Below are positions 20,899-34,700 of a stretch of DNA of 64,000 bases, in pieces; the first letter of the stretch is position 1, and every line of letters starts with the position of its first letter. The notes below the pieces were generated by a model. It saw nothing but the letters and a program-made list of their open reading frames with translations, had not been told where the DNA came from and did no database searches. This DNA comes from Corallium rubrum (taxonomy: Eukaryota > Cnidaria > Anthozoa > Scleralcyonacea > Coralliidae): NCBI GenBank assembly GCA_964035015.1, contig OZ035999.1, positions 17,162,179 to 17,226,178 of the forward strand. The letters are read 5' to 3'. Made by a program: the position numbers and the translations under genes.

Positions 20899-21160
20899 TA
20901 GTTACAACATGCGTGAACACTGAAACCTAGCTCAAAACCTATACGTCAAATTCTCTTCAAATGTTTAGGAATGCTCTTGCCATGCTCCGCTGTTCGATAA
21001 ATAAAAAATACCATCGAGTTTTTCACTTCATACAGACACCATAAAAATATCTGTTTGATTACAAGCGTTGTCACTATCGCTTAGCCTCTGTAATTCCTAT
21101 ACCATTAGAAAGACAATATTCATTTATATTTATATTATGGTTTATTATTAATTTATTAAC

Positions 21161-24100
21161 TCATGTTCTTTTCATATTATACAACTGTCTAATAAATGCT
21201 TTTAAGTTATTAATATTCGTGCCGTATTTCCCAGACACTCTAATTAAAGGCAACGGTATCTCATTTTCAGTTGTATCACATTTCCCTTCGGAATGGCCTT
21301 TTAGCGTATCTATTTTATTGGCCACGACAGCGGCTGGTAAAGACGACAAGCCGGGCTTGTACATATCGAGTTCTTTTTGCAACATACTGAGGTGTGCTGC
21401 GGGGTTGTCCTGAGAGATGTCTATGACGTACAATAAGCAACGGCATCTTTCAATGTGACGTAAAAACGAGTGTCCCAGTCCTTTGTTCATATGCGCGCCT
21501 TCAATTAAGCCAGGGATGTCAGCAACTGGAGTTAAAAAATAGATACACGAATTAAATCCTACTTTTAAGTTTACACTTATAAAATTTCTCAGGCACATGA
21601 AGAGTTTTAACCAAACAACGATGAAACTCGTACTGGATTGCAGGAATAGTAGTAGTTCGACACCTCTGCGATGTGTAAAGTGAAGAACGACCGGCAGATC
21701 GGCCAGTAAAGACGGTCAAATTCGAACGGTTTTGTTGAATCTTTTCAAAACTTTATCCCTTTCTTTCTTGCTCTCACTTGACATAGGGGCCTACGGTGGC
21801 GTGACTACAACAACTACAGCTATCGCCACCAGAATGCTTTTCCAGTATTTTGGTGCTGCCCAAAAATAGAGGATACTGGCAAAGCATTCTGGTTGTGGCA
21901 GCCAACGCCATTATGCAAATTGCCGTTTGAACAATTAGAGTAAAACCTGGACTCATGGCAGCTAGGAACCTTGTAACGATAGTGACAAAACAGTAAAGAC
22001 ATGCACGCATTGCGTACCTGTTTTTATGTATTGAGACTATTGTTGAGGTGTCAGGTTACAATGGTCTCGTGACGTGTTTACGTCGCTTGTAGGACGTGCA
22101 ATGTAGGATACATTTATTTGTGGGATTATTACCAGGAGAATTACCCTACACAGGCTTCGAGGGAAAGTGGGCTCTACCAACAAACTTGATATTTCTTTTT
22201 GAGCATGCGTGAACGGGTGCCAAGATACTATCTTGGGTCCAGGCTCTAATGCGTCATTTCCTATTTTCCTGCTTACGTGTGTTCGTAAACTAGAACTTGT
22301 TTGACCAGTTTAAAACCTGACTGACTTGCCCCAAACTTGGGGTAAAGATCAAGTTTGTTGGCAGAGTCCACTTTCCCCCTAGCTTGCGTAGGTTGGAAAG
22401 GGGCTCTGACTTGCAGGGTACAGGGGAATAGACAAGGGCAGTAATCACTATTGCCTTGCAGTGTGGAATATGATACATGTGAATCAGGCCTAGCTCACCT
22501 GCTACTTGGAGATAGTCCTCATACTCCACCATACCAACATATGGATTGCGAGTAGTGAATGGGTAAGCAGCAACAGCTGGCTTTGCATTAGATATTGCTC
22601 TCAACAATGTAGACTTGCCTGCATTTGGAAAACCAACCTGAAAAAAGTGACATTTTTATTTAAGAAACAAAATATGTCCTACAGTCATACCCTTCTACAG
22701 TATATACTACAGTACTGGTCAGAATTTTTGGGACACCATAAAGTACCATACTCGCTTACCAAACCCACATCTGCAATAGTTTTCAACTCTAGTTCCACTG
22801 TCTTCTCTTCTCCTTGTTCTCCTTTAGTGAATTCCAATGGACGTCGATTTAATGCTGATTTAAAATGGACATTCCCATAGCCACCTGTGCCTCCAACACT
22901 CACAACAAATTGCTCTTGGTTCTTTTTTAAATCCCCAACTAACAAACCATTGCATTTAACACTGGTTCCTGGTGGTACCTAGAAAAGAGAATAGTTTTGT
23001 CACTATGAGAGTGATAACCCATTCCTGCCTGAGCCAGCCAAAAACAGTCCCTTTATTGTTTTACTCTGTCAAACACCAGATGATTTTACTTATCAGAGAG
23101 AACGTCAGGCATCCTAGGCAGCAATTGGTTAAAGTGCCTATGAAATGAAATTTTTTATTGTTTCATTTGAAAGAGCATCAAAAAGTAGGACAATATGCAG
23201 TTTACCATTCCTTGATATCTTTTATAGTTCCAGAGTTATAAAGATTTAAAGATGTCAAAATGAAGAAAAAATGTGGCAAACAAATTGCTGATTCAGCACA
23301 AATTGTGACGTCATGTGGTTTGCATGTTAATTTGGTGAATGTTTAAATGAACTATAGCTCAGTTACTATGTGTTAGAATCAAATGAACCTTTGCACACAT
23401 ATAGTACAAGATGAAACACAGTTGATAATATCACAAATTTTGTTGTCAAGGTAACACTGTTGTACCCAGGCCCCTTGCATGGATTTTATAAAACACCATG
23501 TATTTATCTCTGGGCATAATTTTCAAATTATTATAGTATACACATATTTTAGGCATGCATAGGCATGACAAGCACATGTCTAATATTATTTTATCCTTAT
23601 CAGGACAGAGAAGGTGGTTTATATATAAAATCTGTGTAAGGGGCCTGGGTACAACAGTGTTACCTTAACAACAAAATTGGTGATATTATCAACTGTGTTT
23701 CATCTTGTACTGTATGTGTGCAAAGGTTCATTTGATTCTGACACATAGTAACTGAGCTATAGTTCATTTAAACATTCACCAAATTAACATGCAAACCACA
23801 TGCATGACATCACAATTTGCACTGAATCAGCAATTTGTTTGTGCCATATTTTTTCTTCCTTTTGACATCTTTAAATCTTTATAACTCTGGAACTATAAAA
23901 TATATCAAGGAACGGTAAACTGCCTATTGTCATACTTTTTGATGCTCTTTCAAATGAAGCAATAAAAAATTTCATTTCACAGGAACTTTAAATAATTAAA
24001 TGTTCTGTACCTTTACAATTAAGTGCCTTCCATTTCTTCCATGACAACAGTCTGTTCGTCCAGGGCCACCATTTTCAGCTTTCAAATGTTTGTTTATATG

Positions 24101-25315
24101 TCGTAGTTGTTTTACAGAAATGTCTGCTTCCAGCACAACACTGCCACCAACACCACCATTTCCACCATCAGGGCCTGCTCTTCGGTTGCCACTTTAAATT
24201 ATGAATTGTTGAACAAAGGTGATGTTACATGATTTTTAATGATAAAGTTTATTAATGTACTTATTCCTGCTGAAGGGCTTCCCAGAGGCAAATAAAATGA
24301 CATCAAAATAGAATTCTAAAGATTGGACATAAAAGAGTTAGGTTTGTGACTCTTTCCCAATTTTAGATTCCTTAATAAGCAATATCTCAAAAATCACTTT
24401 TTAACACTCTTTCAAACTGTAAAACAAAAATCATTTTAGTGGTGTTTGGTGTGCTTTAACTTACGCTGTCCTTAAAAGATGTGCACAACCATCGCCTCCA
24501 TCACCTGCTTTGATAAGAACACGCCTCCAGTCAATGAACTGAAAGTCCTATGAAGAAAATACATAGGAAGGTGTAGTTGCACGTTGATGCCTTTCAATGA
24601 TTTTGATCATTTGTGATTTTGATATAGAGTGGTGGTTAGTGTCCCTTGCAGATAATTGACCCCCTGTGAATAGTGTCCCCATGCAGATAATTTGCCCCCT
24701 GTGGGTAGTGTCCTCTCACAGATAGTTGAGGGCCCCCGTGGATAGTGTCCTTTCACAGATTGTTGGGGCCCCTGTGGATAGTGGCCTCTTACAGATAGTT
24801 GTGCTGCCTGTGGATAATGTCCCCTCACGAATAGTTGGGGCCTCTATGGATAGTGTCCCCTCACAGATAGTTGGGGCCTCTATGGATAGTGCCCCCTCAC
24901 AGATAGTTGGGCACCCCTGTGGATAGTGTCCTCTTACAGATAGTTGGGCATCCTGTGGGTAGTGTCCTCTTACAGATAGTTGGGCCCCCTGTGGATAATG
25001 TCCTCTTACAGATAGTTGGGCACCCTGTGGATAGTGTCCCCTTACAGATAGTTGGGCACCCCTGTGGATAGTGTCCTCTTACAGATAGTTGGGCACCCTG
25101 TGGATAATGTCCTCTTACAGATAGTTGGGCACCTGTGGATAATGTCCTCTTACAGATAGTTGGGCACCCTGTGGATAGTGTCCTCTTACAGATAGTTGGG
25201 CCCCCTATGGATAGTGTCTGCGCCTCGATTTCCGAGATGGTTAAAAAAGTTAATGAGAGACTGCCAAGAGTCCAGCGCCTACCTTGCTGGATTTTCCAGA
25301 AAGACGTCGTAACAT
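21161..25315 (-). CDS. MTG2: MTG2 (GTPBP5), mitochondrial Obg-type GTPase
   Basis: Six exons: 25315-25283, 24547-24465, 24191-24011, 22978-22760, 22637-22499 and 21525-21161. All phases agree and give 339 residues. The Obg domain (about 12-172) shows [23 protein letters not shown] and [14 protein letters not shown], the Gly-rich six-strand fold. The G domain follows: P-loop GFPNAGKST (about 174-182), DIPG (221-224), NKID (288-291) and VSGKYG near the end. GTPBP5/MTG2 assists assembly of the mitochondrial large ribosomal subunit at the inner membrane. The start codon is supported by an in-frame TAA upstream. The 11-residue first exon ([11 protein letters not shown]) is short and basic, a minimal targeting sequence. 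The human protein is about 406 residues, the difference being at both ends. AATAAA on the minus strand (21152-21157) lies immediately beyond the stop, so the 3' UTR is very short. GTPBP10 is the alternative, but the HLQ/YLQVAVADIPG and RHIERCR match favours MTG2. Confidence 0.9.
23133..23987. mobile_element. TTAA-flanked hairpin element, family B
   Basis: Ends AGTGCCTATGAAATG and its imperfect complement, arms of about 250 bp or more, flanked by TTAA at 23129-23132 and 23988-23991. It lies within an MTG2 intron. The middle has a second inverted pair around GGCCCCTTGCATGG. Confidence 0.75.
24633..25222. repeat. About 36-bp minisatellite in MTG2 intron 1
   Basis: Roughly 16 copies of ACAGATAGTTGGGCACCCTG followed by TGGATAGTGTCCTCTT. 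Frames across it are artefacts. Confidence 0.9.
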
Positions 25316-25728
25316 GCCTTCCAAGTAATTACTGGAATTTTAAATAAGAACTAAAAGAATATTCTTATTAATATTGTGGGATTCCTGGTTGCTTTTGACT
25401 ATGCACAGACTCGTCGCACAAAACCTGCGAATACTTTCCCAAACTGCAAATCAGCTTGGAACAGTCAGATCCATAGAAAAATATGCAGCCACGATCAGCG
25501 CTAAGGAAAAAGTGGTTTGCTCAGGAAAGCAAAAATAATCCAAGAGTTGAACGTCTGACACTCTGACTGCATTTTGCTACTGCAGTGCATGTGACCCGCG
25601 GTTGACCACGTAAGACGGGGGGTGAGAGACATGACCTGACATTCTCCGCACTTGAGTAAGAAAAGGATTTTGTCTTCTTCTTTTGAGGACATTTTCACCA
25701 ATATTTCTCCCGTTTGCCCTTGTTAGCA
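25316..25728. promoter_or_regulatory. Bidirectional MTG2 / JARID2 promoter region
   Basis: 413 bp separate the two start codons of this head-to-head pair. There is no TATA box in a convincing position. The stretch includes both 5' UTRs. Confidence 0.6.
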
Positions 25729-28700
25729 ATGGAAAGACCAAAACGAAGAATAACGTCCCGTTGTTTGGTAAGTAGAGCTTTCTAAAAGTTGTATTTCGCG
25801 AAATATCGTACGGGACTACTGTAGTTTATTTATATGAATTTTAAATGAACTACAGACACATGGCCCAATTTTTAAAATGCCGTCACTTTGATTGTTTGAA
25901 AACGTAATAGCTGTGTCGTTGAAGATAGAAATAGTTGAACAACGTGTTTATTCTTGGTTTCCTGCTAGTTTTAATATGTTCTAAACTTGTAGCTTTTTGT
26001 GTCAATATTTCCATGTGTGTTGGGGACATATTTTGACTTGACTTTTCACATGGCTAATTGCGTTTGGGTCGCCAGGGTGGGTTTGCAAACTTTAAGTAAA
26101 CACTTCCAAATCCGTTTAAGTTTGTCTGTTTGCATTAGGTTATATTTATAATAAACACTTAATATTTTAATACTGTCATCTAATTTGTAACACTGGCATC
26201 TACAGTAATTTGTAACACTGGGCAGAGGAAGGACCCCAAAACACTGCTTTCTTGAGCTAAGGCTAAACATGTGTTGTTATAAGTATTGGGTGTCAAATGA
26301 CCACAAAAATGGGTATCACACACTTAACCCCCTCCCCCTGAAAGAAGAGTTAGATCATTAAGGATATGCTCCCTCCGCAGTGATGATATACCTGTTCTCA
26401 CCTGAGCCAACCAAGACTGTTCGTTCTTTTATTGTTTTACTGGCTCTGTCTAACACTGAGGGGTGAATCACTTTTTTTTGATTTTCAAAATCCCATGAGA
26501 TTTTTTTGGGAATTTTTTCAGATTATTTGGGAATTTTTGGTGATTTTTTAAGATTTTTGGATTTTTGGATTCTGGTGTTAACACCAGACGATTTTACTCA
26601 TAGTTGTTTACAACTCACTTTTTGCTCTGAAGTTTGCAAGTTTGTTGGGAAGTTCGTAGTTTGTTTTGAACTTCGCATTTGATTGGTTGCTTGGTTCTTA
26701 GTAGTCAATCAAATGCTTAATTCAAAATGAACTTTGAACTTCCCAATGAACTTGCAAACTTCAGAAGGAACTTCCAAAGATTTGGGTGAAAAGTGATTTG
26801 CCAATGTCTGTAAAGGCAGGGGTGTGGCAACTGAGGTGTGTGTGTGTGCGAACCCCCCCCCCCCCCCCCCAATAATTCTAAATATCAAATAGTTGGGCAA
26901 ACGAGGAATTGCTGCTACTTTTTACCACTGTAATTGTTAAACATGTTTTCCACTTTATTGGTTACTTTTAGATTAATATTCAGAACACTTTCATGAGTTT
27001 CAGTGACTTTTGATTGTTTCCATAAAAATAAAATGTTTTATTTTTAAAAACATTTTATAATGTTTCAAAACAGCAAAATAACTTATTAACTAACTTTTTT
27101 GATCTATTTAAATATGTTAAAATCCCACAAGTGATATAAGCACTTTAATTAAATGTCTTTGTATAAATTAGGAATACAACAATGGCATGCTTCATGAAGA
27201 AGAGCTAGCATTACGACGGGCTTTACAAGCTTCACTTACCAAGACTTCAAGCCAGCTTCCAAAACCTAAGAATGTCACTAAAAGAACAAAAGATGATGAT
27301 TCAGCCATGAAGGAGGACAAGGCTTTGGTGGATAACAAAAAAGAGAAGAAACCAAATGGGAGAGGTGTGAAAAGAAAATTAGGAGATGGCAAGAATCCAG
27401 TGCAGACCAAAAGACCAAAGAAGCTTTTGGTTCGAATAATTCCAAAAGCTGTGAAAACAGCTGGGAAAAGAATGGTGCCAAAGGAAAGTCAGAAACGGAA
27501 AGTAGTGCATCGTAAGGATAACAAAAAGTTGAAAGACAAAGCTGAAAAGAAAAAGAAAAATATTGGTGTTACATCTAATGTGGAGGTGGATAACAAGAAA
27601 ACAAATGAAGGGTTTGTGGAAATTTTAAATTTAACAAATTATAAAATTTTATTAAAGTATTGGAAAATTATAAAAATAATTATAGAAATGGGGAGTAATA
27701 CATGGATGTGCGGAAATATGAAATTTATTTTGTGTGTTGACCAGGATATCTCACGAGTGAGGGAAGTGAACGAGTAAGATATCTTGGTCAACACGAGAAA
27801 TAAATCTCATATTTCCACACATCCATGTATTGTTCTGTTTATTATATTAAAAAATTGTCCTATTGCCTTACAAAAATTGCATTAAACTATAATGCTTATT
27901 CAACGATAATCGTCACATGTGAGATTATCATGAGTAATCACACATGTGAGATTTATATCATTTTTATTAGTGGCAGAAAAATCAATAAACACTCTACTTT
28001 ATATAATAAATTATGATATATGATTTTTATTTAATTTTCAAATATAATATACAATCATGTATTATGTAATGTTTAAAAAATTAGCAGCAGTGTTTTATCA
28101 GATCTATTAAAAGTACTTAGTACATACTGTGAATGTTCTGAATAGCTTCCAAAATGACTCATTTGGTAAGTTTATTGCCATAGTAATTTTGAAAGACGAT
28201 GTTGTCTAAAGCCTGGTTTCTGTGAGATCGTCTCGATTGCCCTAATTGTTCTGATTGCCTGAGTTTATCCAATCCGATTGGGTGATTACTGATTAGAGAT
28301 TGTCTATTCTGATTGGTGAAATTTTGGCAATCAGGGTGATCAAGACGATTAGGACGATCTTTTGGAATCCAGGCTTATGCTGAGAAAATCAAGGCTAAAG
28401 TTTATGCAAATCAGGTGGTACTATTTCCTTTGTGTGGTTTTCCTCATGAATTATTGATGACATTTTTAAGTGATGTTTAATAAATGAGTAGCAGTTTCAA
28501 ACCATGGTACAAGGATGTTTCAAAAGGTCACAATCTTAAGATATAGGACAGAATTATATTTTCATTACATTTTTCTTTTCAGTCCACCTCGTGTTGTTCA
28601 CGCCCAGAGAAAGTTCGCTCAAAGTAATCCATCCAGTCCAAGAAGGTGTGCTTGCCTAGAGCTGTGTGGCTGGCTTTTATTTTGTTTTTATAAGCTGCAT

Positions 28701-28738
28701 GATTGCAACATGTAACATGTAACAAAATCTTTAGATGT

Positions 28739-28783
<45 letters not shown>

Positions 28784-31700
28784 AGGTCTAGTAACATAAG
28801 GTCTCACAACGTAACGTAAAGTCTCACAATGTAACGCTCTAACGCAAAGGTTTACAATGCAACATAAGGTCTCGCAACGTAACGTGACGTTGGTCTCACA
28901 ACGTAACGTAAAGTCTCACAATGTAACGCTCTAACGCAAATTAAGTTCACAATAGTGCAACATAAGGTCTCACAACGTAACGTAAAGTCTCACAATGTAA
29001 CGCTCTAACCCAAATTAAGTTCACAATAGTGCAACATAAGGTCTCGCAACGTAACGTAAAGTCTCACAATGTAACGTAAAGTCTCACAATGTAACGCTCT
29101 AACGCAAAGGTTTGCAATGCAACATAAGGTCTCGCAACGTAACGTAACGTTGGTCTCACAACGTAACGTAAAGTCTCCCAATGTAACGCTTTAACGCAAA
29201 GGTTTACAATGCAACATAAGGTCTCGCAACGTAACGTAGCGTTTCACAATGCTTTACGTTCTAACGCAAAGGTTCACAATGCAACGTAAGGTCTCGCAAC
29301 GTAACGTAAAGTCTCACAATGTAACGCTCTAACGCAAAGGTTTACAATGCAACATAAGGTCTCGCAACGTAACGTAACGTCGGTCTCGCAACGTAACGTA
29401 ACGTAACGTCGGTCTCACAACGTAACGTAAAGTCTGCCAATGTAACGCTTTAACGCAAAGGTTTACAATGCAACATAAGGTCTCGCAACGTAACGTAGCG
29501 TTTCACAATGCTTTACGCTCTAACGCAAAGGTTCACAAGTCACAACGCAACATAAAGTCTCACAATGTAACGCTTTAACGCAAAGGTTTACAATGCAACA
29601 TAAGGTCTCGCAACGTAACGTAGCGTTTCACAATGCTTTACGCTCTAACGCAAAGGTTCACAATGCAACATAAGGTCTCGCAACGTAACGTAAAGTCTCA
29701 CAATGTAACGCTCTAACGCAAAGGTTTACAATGCAACATAAGGTCTCGCAACGTAATCGCTAACGTCGGTCTCACAACGTAACATAAAGTCTCACAATGT
29801 AACGCTTTAACACAAATTAAGTTCACAATAGTGCAACATAAGGTCTCTAACGCAAATTAGGTTTACATATCAGAGAACATATTTCATTTGCATAACATCA
29901 CTGTATATCAATTTGTTGATCTTCTAGCTTGTTACTCTATCAAAGCCAAATGCAACCACTGAAGACCCGAGCCAAAACAGAAGACTTTCTGGACTTTCTT
30001 TGTCTCCGAGGTAAGTTAGACTTGCTCCAAGTCCGCCTCTCAGCGCTAGTTTTTGCGGGCGAGCGGAAAAGCGGGAGGAAAGAGGCGGACTTGTTTCGCT
30101 TGCAGGTTTTTGAATCTAATTAAATATTCTGGCGGGAAATCGCTGAAATGTACATCGCCCTGTTTTGACGTGTTTCGGGTTGTCGTAAATGCAATGGAAA
30201 GTGATTCTACCCCTACTAAAACGTTTTCAAGAGTCTGTTTAACTCCAACTTCCAAAGATAGCACTTGCATAGCAATTTAGCCTGAATATAATTACTTCCC
30301 GAATTACATCACGCGCTGCAGGTGGGAAAAGTCCTTTTCAACGAGGAACCGAAAGGTCAAAAATGTTTGAAAAGGACTTCGAGAAAGTCTAGGTAAGTGT
30401 TTGCTACATGTAGGACAATTATTTAACTCATGGAAGAATTCGCAGCCAGCTGCCAGCCTATAGGGTTAAGAATCTAGAATGGCAAGTTTGAGCCGGTCAA
30501 AAACAGCTGTTTTATTTTCTCTATTAAACACCACATGATCCAGGACGCCCTAGGCCTAGGATAAAAAGTGGACGGCTTTGGACGCCCAAAATTTAAAAAA
30601 TAATAATTACTTATTGACCGAGCGTGAGGTCTGTACCAGTGAAATATCGGACCGATGTTTTTTTAGTACGGGCCGAGACGAGCGCAGCGAGTTGAGGTCT
30701 GTGCAAAAAACAGAGGTCCGATATTTCACTAGTACAGACCGAACAAGCGAGGTCAATAAGTAGTTTATTATTATATGGCCATAAATGTTGTGAACGTTCT
30801 GTGAAAACTCGATCTATCTTTCTTGCGAACTAAACGAAAATGGCAGACATTTTCCCATTTTTAAAGTACTTTCCGTTGAGTTAGAATTCTGAACTTTCTA
30901 CCCCAAATAGTATTTTTCAATTGCTTTTGTTTGACATATTGCTCAAGATCGTACGTTAAGTAGTTGAATAAAAAAGCATCTGAAATTCTAATACTTGTGA
31001 GAAGTAAATGTTATATTATTACGAACAATGTTACGAACGTTTTGGACATTTTAAAAACGTTTACAATTACAAAACGTGGAAACTCGAACTATACATCAAA
31101 TGAAAGCTTCTAAAATTTCTAACAACATACCTGCACGATATATTTCAACAATGAGTATTCTAAAATTATAATCCATCTTGTTGCTGATATACTGACATGA
31201 CTGCCATTTTGTTTATAAAATTAACTTATGGTCCCGAACGGCAGCTTCCGCTCTGAGCGGGCGGATACGGGAAATATCCGACCGCTTATGAACCAATCAA
31301 ATTACAGGATTTCCGTATTCGGACCTCTCAGCGCTGCTGCCATATAATAAAGGACCTTATTCTCCATGATTTGCCTAAGATATAGATTTTTACCAAAAGT
31401 AGCTTATCAATATCGCTAAATCAAGAGTCACTGCAATTTAATGCATGACGACGCAAAGTCGAGAATGTTCGAACTGTGAATGAATCTGATGTTATACTTT
31501 AGCGCCACACAGACGCTGACAAAAGTTACTTCCTTATTAATATCGCTGTACTAAAGTTTGTGAGAAATTTCTGGACATTTTTGGGAAAGGAGAGTTGGGG
31601 AAATTGGAATCGAAATTGGACGCCCTCACATAAAATCCTGGCTATAAGCCTGAATGGATTATACCCATCCTTGTTGCTACTGCTGTTGGTGTTGCTACAA

Positions 31701-34700
31701 TATTTCTGCTGTTTATGTCTGAATGGCTTTGTTCTAAATGTAATTTATGATTTGTTCTTAAAGGGAGCGATCGGATGCCAAAGTACTTGGAACTCTTCAA
31801 CAATCCATCTGCTCCACTATCACCTTTGACAGACGAAGAAAACTCCACACCTTCGAAGATCCCAAGCAGCGATCAGAACGCGCAAAGCCCTCAGGAACCT
31901 GGTGGTGAATCATCTGCCAAGCGCAGTCTTAACATGCCTTCCTCTGAAGAACTTCAGTCAGTGGCTAGCTCCAGTTCTCACTCCTCCGTATCGTCTCCTG
32001 TATCAACTAGAGTCCAGCCCCACGCGGTCCTTCCACAGTTCACTAACGCCAAAACCAACTACGGGGTCCTCACCCATATCCCAACTCCAATCCCGTACCC
32101 CCGGGCAAACTTCTCACCTCTCACTCCCCCCGGACCACATGGGCTCGATGCATATGGATTGCCCAGCACAAGTTCGAGTTTGCTACCAGTCTCTTCTTAC
32201 CATCCACGTATGTCATCGGTTGCTATGGAAATGCATAAAGTGCCATCTTGTTACCCGGGTGGAAGACAAGGTTTTTGTCCTGTGACGTCTCACAGCTGTG
32301 TCGATATGGCGCCTGGTAACCTTCAGCCTGAATCTAGCCTGAATACACCCGATCAAACCTTCAGCAAAAGTTCGATAAGTCCAAACAAAAATCCGAACAA
32401 AAGTCCAAACAAAAGTCCAAACAAAAGTCCAAACAAAAGTCCAAACAAAAGTCCAAACAAGAGTCCAAGCAAGGGGTCACTGAGGGGTGGTGGTGGTAAC
32501 AAGGGAACCTCGAGGAACTCTGAGAACACCTCAGCTGGTGTACCGATGGTCCTTGCTGGAAAACAGATCGAAAGTCATGTTCCAGTTGGTCAAGGTTTAG
32601 ATGAAGTACCGCTGTTTACGCCGACGGAGCTAGAATTTAAGAATCCGCTGCGGTACATTGAGTCAATAGCACCACGAGCTGCGCCACTTGGTATTTGTGT
32701 TGTTGTGCCTCCTGAATCATGGAAGGTAAGATAACTTGTTACCCTGTTTCTATTTTGGTCTGTAGCACTGACATTGAGTGATATTACTTGTAAACGACCT
32801 ACATGTATATAACCTGTCTCATCTTATGGTTTTTGTAATATTCTGATTTCTGATTGGTCAACGCACGGTCTGTAAGAATGCGTATCTGACGGTCCATCTT
32901 TTTCCATGTTCGGACCACTGTCCCAGATGTTAATTTTTCTGGCGCGAATTTTAATACAATAAGTATCGAAACACTTGGAATAGTTATATTAATAAATGAT
33001 TTATTAATCTCGTTTACTCAATTTCTACGGGAAAATATCAGATCTCGGTCGTTTTGGTACGAGTTTCGCCTAGTCGCCTTCGGCTCGGTTGGTATACTGT
33101 CAAGACCTTGGTCTAATGTACCGACCTCGTTCTCAGGTTTGATTTCCGGTCCGTACGCAAAACGACGCGCGCTGATTGGTTCCTGAGAGGTCGGGATTTT
33201 ACGATATTGACCGACCGGTCAATACGCTTTTTTCTCGGCCCTGTAAGTTTTGGCGGGAACATTTCTGAGTTGATTTGAATACAAATAAAAGAGAAATAGG
33301 TATCTTTATTCAAATATTCTGAACAAGAAAATGTGTTGGAACATCACTGCTGGTTTCCTTTAAAGCTGTTTATCTAAAAATACGACAAATAAAACCCGAA
33401 CTGGTGTAAATAAGAAGGCCAAGAAGCGACACGAAAAAGTCAACAGGTAAGGTAAACAGCATACTCCGAAGACGAAAACAACGTTCGAAGCTTAAAAATA
33501 AAGTGAACCAATAGCCATATAATAAATTCCTTATTAACCTCGTTTGCTCGGTCTGTACGGGAAAGTATTTGCCCTCGGTTTTATCGCACAAACCTCGCTC
33601 CTTCGCGCTCGGTCTGTACGAAAATCTCAGGCAAATACTTTCCCGTACAGACCTCGCACTCGGTTAATAGGTCTTTAATGTAACCAAGTCAGTCGAAAGC
33701 ATATATTAAAGGCGCTCCACACTTGTCAGAGCTTGGAGCACGGCTAATTTTGTAAGTGTTGGTTTTCAGAGGGAGAAAAACCGTCGCGCCCTGAGAAAAA
33801 CCTATAGCTAAAGCACGTGGAGAGACCAACACAACATCGTCATAATTTTCCTGTATAATGACTACATAAATCGTAAAAAAACCGGACAATAAACAAATGA
33901 CTGATGAACTTACAATTTCATTCACAAAAATATCAAACTTCAACGAAAACATTTTTCAACTTTAATTTTATTTTTGACTTTTGCACTATCCATCTATTGC
34001 AGTATGTCGTAAATTTCGCCGCCCATCAGTATACTGCGAAGTTTCCATGGAAATTCTACACGAATGATAAGACGGTTTTACGGTTTTCAAAACATAAACT
34101 AAAAAAGCCGTTTTAATAATACAAATAGTGAAATAAAAGTAGCGTGCTGCGTAGGCAGTGTAGAAACAACAATCGAAATATAGTAAGGTTATATATACTG
34201 CCGAAACAGAACGTAGGAGCCTAACGTTTCGAGCGAAGGCCCTTCGTTTCTCTCTGACGAAGGCTCCTACGTTCTCTGTTTCGGCAGTATATCTAACCTT
34301 ATTCTATTTCGGTTTAATAACAACTGAGAAATACCTAATGCTAAACCGTTGAAAATTATAGTTAGGTTTAAGGGCTTCTCTCTTATCTTCTTTCCTTAGC
34401 CTGACTTCTACCTCTCTGACGAAATACGTTTCACAACGAAATTTCAATACATCCATCGTCTCAGCAACAGGTAAGGAGAAAACTTCTCAAACTCGACAAC
34501 AGAAAGTTTTTCTAACTACCTAACGCAACTTTCACGAAAAAATGTTTTGATAATATTTGGTAATTCAATAAGTTCTATTACACCAAGTATAAAGGTAAGA
34601 GAGGGAATTATATAGTAATGAGTCAGTCCTATATCATAATTTCACTTCAATTCTTTCTTTAATAATGAGCGATAGCCAATCACCAAACGATACCCATAGC

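Larger units (their letters stand above)
15908..21160. other. Spacer between ANKRD gene and MTG2
   Basis: About 5.2 kb without a recognised gene, occupied almost completely by the hairpin, TA-type, AGCCTGG-type, family E and LINE-tail repeats listed separately. Short open frames here are not supported. Confidence 0.7.
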
